Source: a bacterium
GTDB taxonomy: Bacteria > Planctomycetota > Planctomycetia > Kolteriales > Kolteriaceae
DNA length: 64,000 nucleotides
Direction of reading: 5' to 3'
Assembly: GCA_019753235.1 (NCBI GenBank)
Contig: JAIELF010000011.1
Coordinates: forward strand, 186,001-250,000
In this document: in pieces, positions 17,067 through 26,524 of the stretch
Layout of the letters: the number at the start of each line of letters is the position of its first letter
Numbering within the stretch: position 1 is the stretch's first letter
Made by a program: the position numbers and the translations under genes
Notes under the pieces: model-generated
Database searches by the model: none
What the model was told of the DNA's origin: nothing
What the model saw: the letters and a program-made list of their open reading frames with translations, nothing else

Positions 17067-18284
17067 CTAGTTGCCTGACCCGAAGCCGCTCCGATCGGGA
17101 TCGATGACACGTTTTTCCCAGTTTCGGTTCTTTTCCCGGGTGAGAACTTTTTCGAAGAAGTCGGCGATGGCCCCGTCGATTTCCTCGACGGCTGGCCGAA
17201 GCAGATCAGAGCCGACCTGCTTGCTATCGAGTTTGAATAAGCCGGAATCGGGCCGTTCCTTCCCTCGCGGCTTAACTTTGTTTTTGCTCGGCTTGTCAGT
17301 CGAGGCCTCTTCCTCTTTGGCGAGTTCTCGCTCGGGGACGTGAAGCTTTCGCGCAACGCGTTCCGCTTCGTCGGCCCCTTTTCCTTCTTTCGACGCAACA
17401 ACCATGAGGGGGATGCTGTTCCCCTCTGGATTGAATTCCCAAGGACTCTTCTGGCCCCAGTATGCCGTCTGAGGACTCAAAAGGACGAGGGCGGCCAAGT
17501 CACTGTCAATCTTTTCCCAGCCGCGAGTCCGTCCATCCTTGAATTCCGCCCGCTGCATCCATTCGAGCGCCACGAGCGCCCCCATTTCCGCTCCCACGAT
17601 GCCGAGCCGACGAATGTTGATGGTCCCTTCGTTGTGCTTGGTGATCAAGAATTCCTTGACGGTCTGTAGGTCGATCGGAAGGGAGAACGCGATCTCTTTA
17701 CCGGTTCGAAATTCCTCGGCCGCCTCGATCTTTTCGCTTGGCTTCCGTCTTCCCTTCACATCTTTCTCTTCGATCGTACGCTCGACGGTCTCCGCCACCC
17801 GGCGTTGTCCCTGGGGAACGACCGGTTCTTGGATCAGATTCGGGATCTTCGACGCTGCCGACTTCATCGCCTGGACAACGGGGACATAGAGATCCGGATT
17901 GACTTCGCGACTCTGGCCGTGCCCACGAAAATCGAAGGTACAGACTGCCAATCCCTTCTGCTGGAGAAATTGCGCGAAAGGGAACCAATCTCGCTGCGAT
18001 TTGCCGCGCATATGCAGGAGCAAAACGATGGGCGTTTCCTTGGGAGATTTGGGTTCTTTCGGAAGCCAAAGACGCGCGTTCAAGTAAACGCCGTCGATCG
18101 TTTGCAGTGTGGTTTCGATCGAATCCTTCGTCAGCTCTTCGTCGGACGTCTCGGTCGATTCCCCTTCCTCGGCCGCGGGCTCTTGCGTGTAGCTTGGCAA
18201 CGGCGAAAGGAGCAACCAAGCCATGACCCATGTAAACCGTATCGAGAACAGACTCGAAAACTGACGCGCCCGTTGCCCGCCCAT
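17067..18284 (-). CDS. Secreted alpha/beta hydrolase-like protein
   Basis: A 405-residue protein with an N-terminal signal segment (FTWVMAWLLLSPLPSYTQ). A hydrolase core follows: ETPIVLLLHMRGKSQRDWFPFAQFLQQKG is the oxyanion-hole region and CTFDFRGHGQSREV is strand beta-4. The nucleophile elbow appears to be RLGIVGAEMGALVALEW, where G-x-S-x-G reads G-A-E-M-G, so the catalytic Ser seems to be missing. A lysine-rich insert (residues about 165-195) sits before the elbow, and a second charged insert lies near 320. It is probably an inactive or unusual dienelactone-hydrolase relative. The start is ATG at 18284 after GGAGTGA. Confidence 0.75.
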   Translation of the reverse strand: MGGQRARQFSSLFSIRFTWVMAWLLLSPLPSYTQEPAAEEGESTETSDEELTKDSIETTLQTIDGVYLNARLWLPKEPKSPKETPIVLLLHMRGKSQRDWFPFAQFLQQKGLAVCTFDFRGHGQSREVNPDLYVPVVQAMKSAASKIPNLIQEPVVPQGQRRVAETVERTIEEKDVKGRRKPSEKIEAAEEFRTGKEIAFSLPIDLQTVKEFLITKHNEGTINIRRLGIVGAEMGALVALEWMQRAEFKDGRTRGWEKIDSDLAALVLLSPQTAYWGQKSPWEFNPEGNSIPLMVVASKEGKGADEAERVARKLHVPERELAKEEEASTDKPSKNKVKPRGKERPDSGLFKLDSKQVGSDLLRPAVEEIDGAIADFFEKVLTREKNRNWEKRVIDPDRSGFGSGN

Positions 18285-18446
18285 GAAGACTCACTCCCGA
18301 AGGATTCTGGACACCGACCCACCAAGGAGACAGAACTCTTGCCGTCAAGAGGATCGATGCTCGAGGCCATCGTAGAGGGTCTCCCGCAATCGGGTCAAGC
18401 CCGGCAACGAGTGGAAACGTGAAGCAGACCCGAAGGAAAGGTGGCT

Positions 18447-20018
18447 TCAGCGGACAAGTTGGTCCACGGGGCGAGGAGCGATCGACATCGCATTGATGGG
18501 CGATGATGGAGATTCGACGTGGAGGAGTTCGAAGGGGTACTTGTAGACTTTGCCCGTGGTGACGCAAGAGAGGCCGGGCGTGTCGCGGTGCCGGTCTCTT
18601 TCAGAGTCAACACCATCTGTCCGCAAAAGGACGTAGCCTCCCACGTCGGGAAGGGGAAGTTTTTCACTCGGCTGATGCCGCCAGCGAACCGTCAGCTTTT
18701 TACCCGTATTTTTGGCGGCCATCTGGGCATAGAGCAACGTTTCTGGACGAGCATCGATCATGCCGTCACTCCAGAGAGTCGCCCCATCAGGAAGTATCCG
18801 AGCCAACTGAAAACCTTGCTCTTTCCCGCTGGTCGCGCGAAGCCGAGCCTCCATCAGCCCGACGTAGCCCATCCAACCAACGACCAACAAGACCCCCAAC
18901 GCGCCGGCCAGGGTTCGACCCCATCGCTCGGCGTTTCTCGACAACTCCCAAGAGGAACGGGCCGACCAGGCGAAACCGACCAGCAGCGAAACAACCGTGA
19001 AAGCGGGAACCGTGTAGCGTTCATTGGTCAGGCCGACGAGCATGAAAATTAGGACGCTTGCAATCGACGCTATTGCCACTCCAAGGGCCATCCCCCTCCC
19101 CGGCGTTTCCCTTGCTGACATCCACGGAGCAAGTAAAGCAAAGCTCCCGGGAAGGGCGAGCACGATTGCCTTTGGGATCAACAGGAGCATCCCCGCGAGA
19201 ATCGACCATGACCATTCGAAGCCGAAGACTCGTTCGAGGACGATCTCTTCATGGCTCGCGGAGGCGAAGTGCGCGATCGTCGCCATCCCTGTCCCAACGG
19301 CGAAGAAGCTTGTGAGGAACATCATCCAGAAAGGGCGGGAGCCGATAACAGACCAAAACCCCTTCAAACTGACGACCGCGATCAGTGATCCACCCCAGAC
19401 GGCCGCGATCGCAGGCCCTTTCACCAGAAAGCCGAGAACGAATCCGAGCGTGGCCATGCTCATGAAAACAACATGGCGAATACGGTCTCTGTCTCTGGGA
19501 CACAGAAGTATCTCGAGCGTGGCAAGGATGACCATTTGTGAAAGGAGATTGAGCAGCCCTTCGATCTCGGCCGAGCGCTGAAACTTCCAGAAGATCGGCA
19601 TCAATAGTTGTGCCAGACCAGCCGGCAGGCCAGCGGTTGTCCCGAACCATCGGCGAGCGAAGAAGTACGCCAGCAGCACCATACCGACGCCACTGAGCGC
19701 CCCCACCAATCGAGGGGCCCATTCATTTCTGCCGACGGCCAACGTCGAAAGGGCGATGGCCCAGGCGTGCCCCGGAGGCTTGCGAAGATAGATTTGCCCA
19801 AAAAGACGTTGCGTCCAGATCTCGCCCGTATCGAGCATTTCCCAAGCCGGCGCGACGCGGTGCCCCTCGGTGTTGATCAGCCCGCCGGTACCGAGACGAT
19901 ATCCGTACACCACGCACGCCAACACCACCAGGAACAAAACCTCACAGGCAACGATGCTTCTCCACCCTGGCCGATTCGAAAGCACCTGGCAGGCAAAAGA
20001 GGGCAAAGGTTCATTCAT
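18447..20018 (-). CDS. ArnT/GT39-like membrane glycosyltransferase
   Basis: A 523-residue polytopic protein with about ten to twelve hydrophobic helices. The first periplasmic loop, INTEGHRVAPAWEMLDTG followed by GQIYLRKPPGHAW, matches the D/T-E-x-R...E-M...G...y...K-P-P loop of ArnT/PMT-type (GT-C) transferases. Such enzymes move a sugar from a polyprenyl-phosphate carrier to lipid or protein on the outer face of the membrane. The soluble C-terminal domain (about 400-523) lacks further motifs that I recognise. ATG at 20018 is the start; its ribosome site is weak. The downstream neighbour is a secreted hydrolase, and the upstream neighbour is a WaaE-like GT2 gene on the same strand. Confidence 0.85.
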   Translation of the reverse strand: MNEPLPSFACQVLSNRPGWRSIVACEVLFLVVLACVVYGYRLGTGGLINTEGHRVAPAWEMLDTGEIWTQRLFGQIYLRKPPGHAWAIALSTLAVGRNEWAPRLVGALSGVGMVLLAYFFARRWFGTTAGLPAGLAQLLMPIFWKFQRSAEIEGLLNLLSQMVILATLEILLCPRDRDRIRHVVFMSMATLGFVLGFLVKGPAIAAVWGGSLIAVVSLKGFWSVIGSRPFWMMFLTSFFAVGTGMATIAHFASASHEEIVLERVFGFEWSWSILAGMLLLIPKAIVLALPGSFALLAPWMSARETPGRGMALGVAIASIASVLIFMLVGLTNERYTVPAFTVVSLLVGFAWSARSSWELSRNAERWGRTLAGALGVLLVVGWMGYVGLMEARLRATSGKEQGFQLARILPDGATLWSDGMIDARPETLLYAQMAAKNTGKKLTVRWRHQPSEKLPLPDVGGYVLLRTDGVDSERDRHRDTPGLSCVTTGKVYKYPFELLHVESPSSPINAMSIAPRPVDQLVR

Positions 20019-20154
20019 GACGCGTGCAGGCCATCGTTTCCATGCTTGGACAACTATCTTGTCCCACAGCTACCATTCCATCCAACTCTCGACAAGCGAA
20101 GTCCGTCACGCCGGCAGGGCCACCGCCGACTTCGCCGCTGATTCCGACAGAAAG

Positions 20155-20988
20155 TCAGAGGGTCTTTCCCTGTTCTTTGGCTTGGAACTCGTCCATTTTG
20201 AGGTCGATCATCCACTGAAAAGTGGATAGGAGCCGAGCGTAGTGAAACCCCGCCATCCCGTCGAGAAAGCCTAGCCGAAGAAAGTAGATGTAAAAGAAAC
20301 GGAGCGTGGGCCGAAACGGAAGCCTTGCCGCGAGCTGTTTCATCCAACGCCGACGAGCGATGCTGTCACTCGCCCAGGCGCCCGACCAATAGAACGGCTC
20401 GTCGCGAAGCTCGGCCAATGCAAGCCGAGCCTCTTCCGTCGAGTATCGGTTATGCTTGGCAAACCAATCCTCGATCCCCTTTGAAAAGTTGTAGTGCAGA
20501 TATCCTTCCTTGAGCTTGCCGAGCCCGCGTTTGGGATCGGATTCTCGCTGTCCATGACCATGTTTCACGAAGCGAATTTCGCCGACCTTCAGCAATCGCA
20601 TTTGATAGCTGGGGTACATGCCGGCATGCTTCAACCACCGGCCCTGAAACATCAGTTTGCTGGGAACCATGTAGCCGCTGCGATTGTCCGCGCGCACAAC
20701 TTCGAGGACCTCTCGCGTGAATTCTGGGGTAAAGCGTTCGTCGGCATCGAGCTGAAACAGCCAGTCATGCTCGAAGGGAATCTGATCGAGGGCGTAGTTT
20801 CGCTGCGAACCAAAGTCGTCGAACTTCCTCTGAAAGACTCGGCAACCTCGCTCGCGGGCAAGCTCGACCGTAGAATCGGTGCTAAAAGAATCGAGAACGA
20901 CGATATCGCTGAATTCGCGAATGGAATCGAGGCATGCGGGAAGGTTCGCTTCCTCGTTGTAGGTCAGAATCAGGATGGATAAACCCAC
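20155..20988 (-). CDS. WaaE/KdtX-like GT2 glycosyltransferase
   Basis: A 277-residue single-domain GT2 enzyme. LSILILTYNEEANLPACLDSI, IVVLDSFSTDSTVELA, FGSQRNYALDQIPFEHDWLFQLDADERF (D-A-D metal motif) and GMYPSYQMRLLKVGEIRFVKHGHGQRE are characteristic of the family that includes LPS core beta-1,4-glucosyltransferase WaaE. It probably adds a sugar to LPS core or a related glycolipid. The start is GTG at 20988, preceded by AGGAT at a good distance. It is followed after 136 bp by the ArnT-like gene, a functional pairing that fits lipid-linked glycan modification. Confidence 0.88.
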   Translation of the reverse strand: MGLSILILTYNEEANLPACLDSIREFSDIVVLDSFSTDSTVELARERGCRVFQRKFDDFGSQRNYALDQIPFEHDWLFQLDADERFTPEFTREVLEVVRADNRSGYMVPSKLMFQGRWLKHAGMYPSYQMRLLKVGEIRFVKHGHGQRESDPKRGLGKLKEGYLHYNFSKGIEDWFAKHNRYSTEEARLALAELRDEPFYWSGAWASDSIARRRWMKQLAARLPFRPTLRFFYIYFLRLGFLDGMAGFHYARLLSTFQWMIDLKMDEFQAKEQGKTL

Positions 20989-21247
20989 CGCGGAAATCCT
21001 GCATCGGGCTACACAATGAATCGGTCTCGATCGGCCGAGAAAGGTTCGGATCGGCTTCGTTGGCTGGTCCGATTTATTTACTTGTGTCCCGGCAAGATTC
21101 TGTCTCTCGAAAGTTATGGCTCCTGATCGGCCGATTCAACGCCTTTCTCTGGTAGCCGACCCCCTTATTCTCCGCGGGCTCGGAAACAATCCTCCCAATC
21201 TCTATCCTTGCTGGAACGGAAACATTCCTTTCGGAGAGCAAATTCTC

Positions 21248-21967
21248 ATGCGGGCAGATGGACGAGCACTCGATCAACTTCGGCCTGTCCGAATCACAAG
21301 GGGTTTTACCTTGAATGCCCCGGGAAGCGTCCTGATCGAAATGGGCCGAACCCGTGTCCTTTGCACGGCCAGCATCGACAACAAAGTTCCCGATTGGCTG
21401 GTCGGCAAGCCGCAGGGCTGGCTCACGGCCGAGTATGCCATGCTCCCCGGGTCGACTTCTCCTCGCAAGGCCCGCGAAAAAACCAAGCCCGACGGAAGAA
21501 GCGTCGAGATCCAGCGGTTGATCGGGAGAAGTCTCCGCTCGGTGATCAATCTGGCCCCGTTGGCGGGAAGATCTCTGTGGGTCGATTGTGACGTGATCGA
21601 TGCCGATGGCGGTACCCGCACTGCCAGCATCACCGGCGCTTTCGTCGCGGTCGTGGACGCGATCGCGCAGACCGATCTGGCCAGTCAGGCAAAAGAGATC
21701 CTCAGAGACAGTGTTGCCGCCATCAGTGTCGGCATCATCAACGGGGAAGTCTGCCTGGACCTTCCCTATGTCGAAGACTCGACCGCCGAGGTCGATTTCA
21801 ACGTGGTGATGACCGGATCGGGACGGTTCGTCGAAGTTCAGGGGACGGCCGAGACCAAGCCATTCTCTCGTGAAGAACTCGACACGATCATTGCCTCGGC
21901 CAGTGCCGGCATTGCGAGTTTGACCCAGATCCAGAAGGATTCTTTGGGGTCGCGCTGGCCCTGGTGA
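21248..21967 (+). CDS. rph: Ribonuclease PH
   Basis: 239 residues, the typical RNase PH length. It trims tRNA 3' ends by phosphorolysis and works as a hexamer of dimers. [20 protein letters not shown] is the standard N-terminus. [33 protein letters not shown] (phosphate/RNA binding), [33 protein letters not shown] and [21 protein letters not shown] are the family signatures. The start is ATG at 21248 after GGAGAG; an extension to 21116 is in frame but does not match the family. Confidence 0.96.
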   Translation: MRADGRALDQLRPVRITRGFTLNAPGSVLIEMGRTRVLCTASIDNKVPDWLVGKPQGWLTAEYAMLPGSTSPRKAREKTKPDGRSVEIQRLIGRSLRSVINLAPLAGRSLWVDCDVIDADGGTRTASITGAFVAVVDAIAQTDLASQAKEILRDSVAAISVGIINGEVCLDLPYVEDSTAEVDFNVVMTGSGRFVEVQGTAETKPFSREELDTIIASASAGIASLTQIQKDSLGSRWPW

Positions 21968-22112
21968 ATTTCGGGCAACCGACACTTGCGAGCAGGCCTG
22001 CGTTGACGCCGATGCCCGCGTCCCGTAGTCTCAAACGACGAAGCCCGCCGAAGCAGACTTGTCATGAAACGTTGTCCTTCGGCCGGTCGTCGGCTCGTGA
22101 GAGGATTTCATT

Positions 22113-22694
22113 ATGGCCAGACGCACAGAGAACGGCAGCGGCGCGTCTGGAAAATCCCCGAACGGCGGAAAGAGCGGCGAAGGATCGTCCGACCTTCCCC
22201 CAGGAGACGGCTCGACCGGCGGAGGCGAAGCGGTCGCCGTCCACACCTCGCGCGGCCGTGATTACCCCAGCATTCGACAATACTCAATCTTTGCTCCCAA
22301 CAAAGTGGGGCAACTCCTCACCTTGATTCGGTTGGTCGAGTCGGCCAGGCTCCGCGTGCTGGCCCTTTCGATCGTCGACTCGGCCGAGTGCTCGATCATT
22401 CGTTTGGTCGTCAACAAGCCGGAGAACGCCTTCGAACTTTTGACGCATGCCGGCTACCGTTTCTGCGAGGTCGACCTGCTCGTCGTGGAACTCCCCTCCC
22501 GCGATCAGCCGATCTTGGCAATCTGCTCGACACTACTGAAAGCCGAGGTCAACATTCAGTACGCCTACCCTCTCATGGTTCGGCCCTACGGCCGACCCGC
22601 GCTTGCCTTCTACGTCGATGATCTCGAGGTTGCCGCCAACATCCTTGATAGTGAAGGCTTCATCGTCCTGACCGAACACGACATGGAAAGCTGA
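22113..22694 (+). CDS. ACT-domain protein
   Basis: A 193-residue protein. The first 50 residues are a Gly/Ser-rich, low-complexity tail. From about 55 there are two ACT-like betaalphabetabetaalphabeta units: YSIFAPNKVGQLLTLIRLVESARLRVLALSIVDSAECSIIRLVV and VVELPSRDQPILAICSTLLKAEVNIQYAYPLMV. ACT pairs bind small ligands, often amino acids, and regulate enzymes of amino-acid metabolism. No catalytic domain is attached, so it is probably a stand-alone sensor. The start is ATG at 22113 with GAGAGGA upstream. It lies 145 bp after rph. Confidence 0.85.
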   Translation: MARRTENGSGASGKSPNGGKSGEGSSDLPPGDGSTGGGEAVAVHTSRGRDYPSIRQYSIFAPNKVGQLLTLIRLVESARLRVLALSIVDSAECSIIRLVVNKPENAFELLTHAGYRFCEVDLLVVELPSRDQPILAICSTLLKAEVNIQYAYPLMVRPYGRPALAFYVDDLEVAANILDSEGFIVLTEHDMES

Positions 22695-22712
22695 ATCGTT
22701 CTCGACGGGTCG

Positions 22713-25379
22713 CTACATCTCTTCCTGCAGCAAATGGACCAGCCAGCTACTCACCGGGGGAATCAGATAGACCAAGCTGAAAAGGAGCATCGCGCCGATT
22801 CCCGCCATCCATCTCCATCGTCGACCGACTGATCGAAACAACATCGACGCCAATCCCCCGACCAGCATGGTCGGCAGAAAGACCAGCCCCACCCACCAAG
22901 CGAGTCGCTCGACCAGTTTTCGGCCACGCGTAAAGATCCTGTTCTCGAATAAGACATGGTCCTCGACCCGAGAATTCTCTCGGTCGTCGATGGCGGCAGG
23001 CCAGGCGGGAATCTCCCCCACAAGGGGGACCGTGCGGCGTTGGTCGATGGGCGATTTTGTTCGCAGGACGGCGGTGGCTCGGCTCTGTTCGGGAAAAATC
23101 GGCGTCGGCAAGATCGTAGCCGACGGCCGAATCTTCTCGTGGATTCCGCGGTAACGATCCAACCCCCAGTCCGCTCGGTGCTCGCTCAAGATGCTGCGGG
23201 CGTCGATCTGAAAACGGACTCCTGCTGCCGGCTGGCTGGCAAGAAGAAGTTCACTCGCTCCGTCGGTTCCACCCAATCGAAATTCCCCCCGCCAGAGAGT
23301 CTGTTCATCGATGGTTTCCATCAACGGAACGACCTGAGCCGATCGGTACTTCACAAGGTCGATAGTTCCGTCCCCCTCGTTGATGTGAAATCGACCGAGG
23401 GGAAGCTGACGTATTGCCTCGGGCAGATCGGCATAGAGATGGACAACGACGACCGACTCGCCGGGAATCTCGACCGGGACGGACCGGCCCGGCAACAGAT
23501 CAACAAGTCTTTCTCGATGGGGATAAACGACGATCGGTTTCCAGTTGGGACGCTCCCGGAGCAACCGGGGCCTTTGATCGGTCGAAAGCGTGATCTCTCT
23601 GGGAACGATCGACGGATTGCGAAGGACGAAGATCCCCATCGCATCGGACCAATGCACGAAGCCGTACCCTTCCCCTTTACCCGGGTTTCCTCCGATCATG
23701 ACGGTATGCTCGAAAGTCTCTCGATGCTTTTGTGCCCAGCGCAATGCGAAACCGAGCTCGTTCCAACCACTCGGCTTGCCGTGATTGTCCTTCATCGCGT
23801 CGGGTGAGATGTAAAGCTCTTGCAACTCGGTCCCACGACCGAGGGTGAAGACGACATAGTCGTTCCAGTCGGCCAAGGAGGTCGGCGGGTTTGTCTCATC
23901 GAGCTTCCCGCGGATGACCCCATGCGTCATCAGGCTCGAAGGGGGAAGAGGGACTTTCTCGATCCGGAGCCGACGGTAAAGCTTCTCGTCGCGGTACGTC
24001 ATCTCGGCATGCCGAGCGGTCGATTGCGGAAACGACCAGTCGAGGTTGTAGTCGCCGTGCCCCATCCACAAAGCGTCGGCATGCCACAGCCACCAAGGAC
24101 TTAACGGCGTCCCACTGGTCAGCGACAAAAAGATGCCCGGCTTCTTCGCCCGCGTCCCATCGAGCAAACGAATCGTCGCATCGGTAATCGATTCGAACGT
24201 CGTGTCGATGGCCGGGTCTTGCCCCTCCTTGGTCCGGGCGGCAAAGAAATTGAAATCATGCTTCAAACAGGTGATCTGGTCGCGATCAATGAATTGGTCG
24301 ATCACTTGCCGAAGGGCCTTCTCATAAGTTGGATCGGCCAGACTGAAGAACGTTTTGTCGTCCCACTTCGCCAGCGACCAACCCCGGCGAGGCCCCTGAG
24401 ACGGATCCAAACCGAGACCGTTGAGCGGCATCCAAACCCCTAGATGCGACCCTTTTCGCTCAAGCTCCGCAACCAAAGGGCGAAAACCATCAGGCCACCG
24501 CGAACCAGGCTGCCAAAGCGTTTGCGGATCTTGATAACCGTCATCGACCAGGAAAGTGTCCAAAGAGAGCTCAAACGGGATAAGCAGATTCTCGTGGAGC
24601 GATTGAAACAGCTTTTCGCAGGCGGTCGGCGTGAGGTCTTCGCCCCGGCTATCGAACCAACTGCTGAACAAAAGGAACGGCCCGCGCCGAGGTCGATTCT
24701 GCTGCACGTAACGCAGAAACGCTTCGCCAACAGGTTCATTTACCTCCGCCAAGCCGAGCACCGCCTGCGGCGAAACAAACCGCTGTTGTCGCGGATGATG
24801 ACCGGCGTGAAGCGTCGAGCCCTCGATCGCTTGAATCCCGGCAGGGTATTCGAGCCCCGAAAAGACCGCGCGATCGACAAAGATCGGCAGCCCAACACCC
24901 CCGCCGACACTTCCCACCGAGATGTCCAGTGACTCGACGTGTAAAGTTTCGACCGATGTTGTGCCGGTAATTTCGATTCGCTTACGAAGCCAAGGCTGCC
25001 CGGTGACCGCTTCGTAATGCAGAACCACCGACGGATGGGACGGCTGTCGAGGGTGAAGCGGAATCGCGATCGATGACACTCCCTTGTCACTGCCGGTCGA
25101 AGGAGAAATCGAAGTCTGGTAATCACGATTGTCCAACACCGTCCCCCCGGTGAGGACGATCTCGAACTCACGGGTCGATGGGTCCGTTCTCCAAGCCTGA
25201 CTTGCTTCTCCTTCACGACCCCAGGCAACGGTCCGAAGAACTCCCCTCTCGACAATAAACTCCCTATAAACCAAGCCATTCGACAACCGAAATGAGACCG
25301 ACCCCGGTGAGGAGGGCGCAGCCGGGTCGGCGACAAACAAGAACGAACCGATCGCGATGACGGCCCCGGTTATCGGCAT
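22713..25379 (-). CDS. Membrane-anchored GH36/GH27-like glycoside hydrolase
   Basis: An 888-residue protein. It starts with a signal-like hydrophobic stretch, then a beta-rich N-terminal domain (to about 300) and a TIM-barrel part. FLVDDGYQDP, HLGVWMPLNGLG, CLKHDFNFFAA (candidate nucleophile Asp) and ALWMGHGDYNLDW (candidate acid/base Asp) follow alpha-galactosidase clan D order. A C-terminal beta domain follows. The last 70 residues hold two hydrophobic helices (LVERLAWWVGLVFLPTMLVGGLASM and WMAGIGAMLLFSLVYLI), which would tether it to the membrane. It may trim alpha-linked sugars at the cell surface. ATG at 25379 is the start. Exact specificity is unknown. Confidence 0.75.
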   Translation of the reverse strand: MPITGAVIAIGSFLFVADPAAPSSPGSVSFRLSNGLVYREFIVERGVLRTVAWGREGEASQAWRTDPSTREFEIVLTGGTVLDNRDYQTSISPSTGSDKGVSSIAIPLHPRQPSHPSVVLHYEAVTGQPWLRKRIEITGTTSVETLHVESLDISVGSVGGGVGLPIFVDRAVFSGLEYPAGIQAIEGSTLHAGHHPRQQRFVSPQAVLGLAEVNEPVGEAFLRYVQQNRPRRGPFLLFSSWFDSRGEDLTPTACEKLFQSLHENLLIPFELSLDTFLVDDGYQDPQTLWQPGSRWPDGFRPLVAELERKGSHLGVWMPLNGLGLDPSQGPRRGWSLAKWDDKTFFSLADPTYEKALRQVIDQFIDRDQITCLKHDFNFFAARTKEGQDPAIDTTFESITDATIRLLDGTRAKKPGIFLSLTSGTPLSPWWLWHADALWMGHGDYNLDWSFPQSTARHAEMTYRDEKLYRRLRIEKVPLPPSSLMTHGVIRGKLDETNPPTSLADWNDYVVFTLGRGTELQELYISPDAMKDNHGKPSGWNELGFALRWAQKHRETFEHTVMIGGNPGKGEGYGFVHWSDAMGIFVLRNPSIVPREITLSTDQRPRLLRERPNWKPIVVYPHRERLVDLLPGRSVPVEIPGESVVVVHLYADLPEAIRQLPLGRFHINEGDGTIDLVKYRSAQVVPLMETIDEQTLWRGEFRLGGTDGASELLLASQPAAGVRFQIDARSILSEHRADWGLDRYRGIHEKIRPSATILPTPIFPEQSRATAVLRTKSPIDQRRTVPLVGEIPAWPAAIDDRENSRVEDHVLFENRIFTRGRKLVERLAWWVGLVFLPTMLVGGLASMLFRSVGRRWRWMAGIGAMLLFSLVYLIPPVSSWLVHLLQEEM

Positions 25380-25681
25380 TGATGCCTCGTCATGAAATCA
25401 AACTCCTGACGCCGGTCAGCGTAGGGAGTCCCATCATTTCGATCAACCAGCATCATTCGCTTTGGGACAAAGAGGCAGGCAATGATGGTGAGAGCGCCGG
25501 GACCGATCGAAGGAGTGACGGCATGCTGGTCTAGTCAGTTCGTTTGTAGGAGCGGTAAATGCTTCCCGTTCAAACCAAGCTGGAATTGCCCCTGCCCTCG
25601 GGGCCAACGATCGCTTACGATTACGGTGGAGTGGATTAAAGGTTGAGTTTCGAGAATCGATCGCGGAGAAAGGCTCGGCCC
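25380..25681. other. Intergenic region between divergent genes
   Basis: About 300 bp between the GH36-like gene and the SirB1-like gene. An in-frame TTG at 25643 could extend the latter by 13 residues, but I prefer ATG 25682. No stem-loop with a U-tract and no clear promoter pair was found by eye. Confidence 0.45.
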
Positions 25682-26491
25682 ATGGGTTCGTTCGAGCAAA
25701 TTTGCCGAGGACAACACGCCAGTCTGGTGGAAGCCTCGCTTGAATTTGCCGGCGACGAGTATCCTGATCTCCCCATCCGCGAGTATCTGGAACTCCTTTA
25801 TCTGTTGGGACGAGATTTCCAGAGGTTTCGGGGCAAAGAGAATCAGCCTGAGAATATCCTTCGCTTGCTGGGGGACTATTTTTTCGGCGAGCTCGGCTTC
25901 ACCGGAAACACCGAAGAATATTACGATCCGCGCAACAGCTATCTGAACGAAGTGATCGATCGACGGGTCGGTATTCCGATCACGCTTTCGGTCCTCTACC
26001 AGTACATGGCGCATTCGTCAGGCATCACACTCCATGGAATGAATTTTCCCGGCCACTTCTTGTTGGCGTATCAACGAGAACACGATCGAATCTACATCGA
26101 CGTCTTTCAGTCAGGTCGATGGTTGGATTGGCAAGAGTGCGAGACCCGACTCTCGGAGTTGGGAACAGGGAATGCCTCTCTGACCGAAGGTGGACTCGCG
26201 CCGATGTCTCCTCGCGACATCCTTGTTCGCATGCTCCGGAATCTAAAGGGGATTTATTCGCGAAGCGATCTAGGTCGTTGTCTGCGGATTCAGCAGCGAA
26301 TCGCGCGACTCTCGCCGCACGATCCATCGGAAGTTCGCGATCTGGGGATTCTGTACTTCCATGCCGGTCGCCCGACCGAAGCGGTTCGCACGCTGGACCG
26401 CCTTAAAAGACAACATCCGGAAATGGTCGATCACGAAGTCATCGACAGTTATCTCTCCAAGGCCGCCCGCAAGGCGATTCTCGTCAACTGA
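25682..26491 (+). CDS. SirB1/transglutaminase-like protein with TPR-like tail
   Basis: About 269 residues. Residues 20-190 match the SirB1 (YchA) family, a transglutaminase-fold group: YLNEVIDRRVGIPITLSVLYQYMA, then SGITLHGMNFPGHFLLAY and IYIDVFQSGRWLDWQECE. The normal Cys is not present in the RRVGIPITLSVLY segment, as in most SirB1 members, so a catalytic role is doubtful. The C-terminal 80 residues are helical repeats (LSPHDPSEVRDLGILYFHAGRPTEAVRTLDRL), like a TPR. Function in the family is poorly known. ATG at 25682 follows GGAG. Confidence 0.82.
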   Translation: MGSFEQICRGQHASLVEASLEFAGDEYPDLPIREYLELLYLLGRDFQRFRGKENQPENILRLLGDYFFGELGFTGNTEEYYDPRNSYLNEVIDRRVGIPITLSVLYQYMAHSSGITLHGMNFPGHFLLAYQREHDRIYIDVFQSGRWLDWQECETRLSELGTGNASLTEGGLAPMSPRDILVRMLRNLKGIYSRSDLGRCLRIQQRIARLSPHDPSEVRDLGILYFHAGRPTEAVRTLDRLKRQHPEMVDHEVIDSYLSKAARKAILVN

Positions 26492-26524
26492 TCTTCGTCA
26501 GATAGCTTGGGCTCTTCATCCTTC

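Noticed and set aside
21116..21247. N-terminal extension of RNase PH
   Set aside because: The family starts at MRADGRALD, and ATG 21248 has a good ribosome site; the extension has no homologous pattern.
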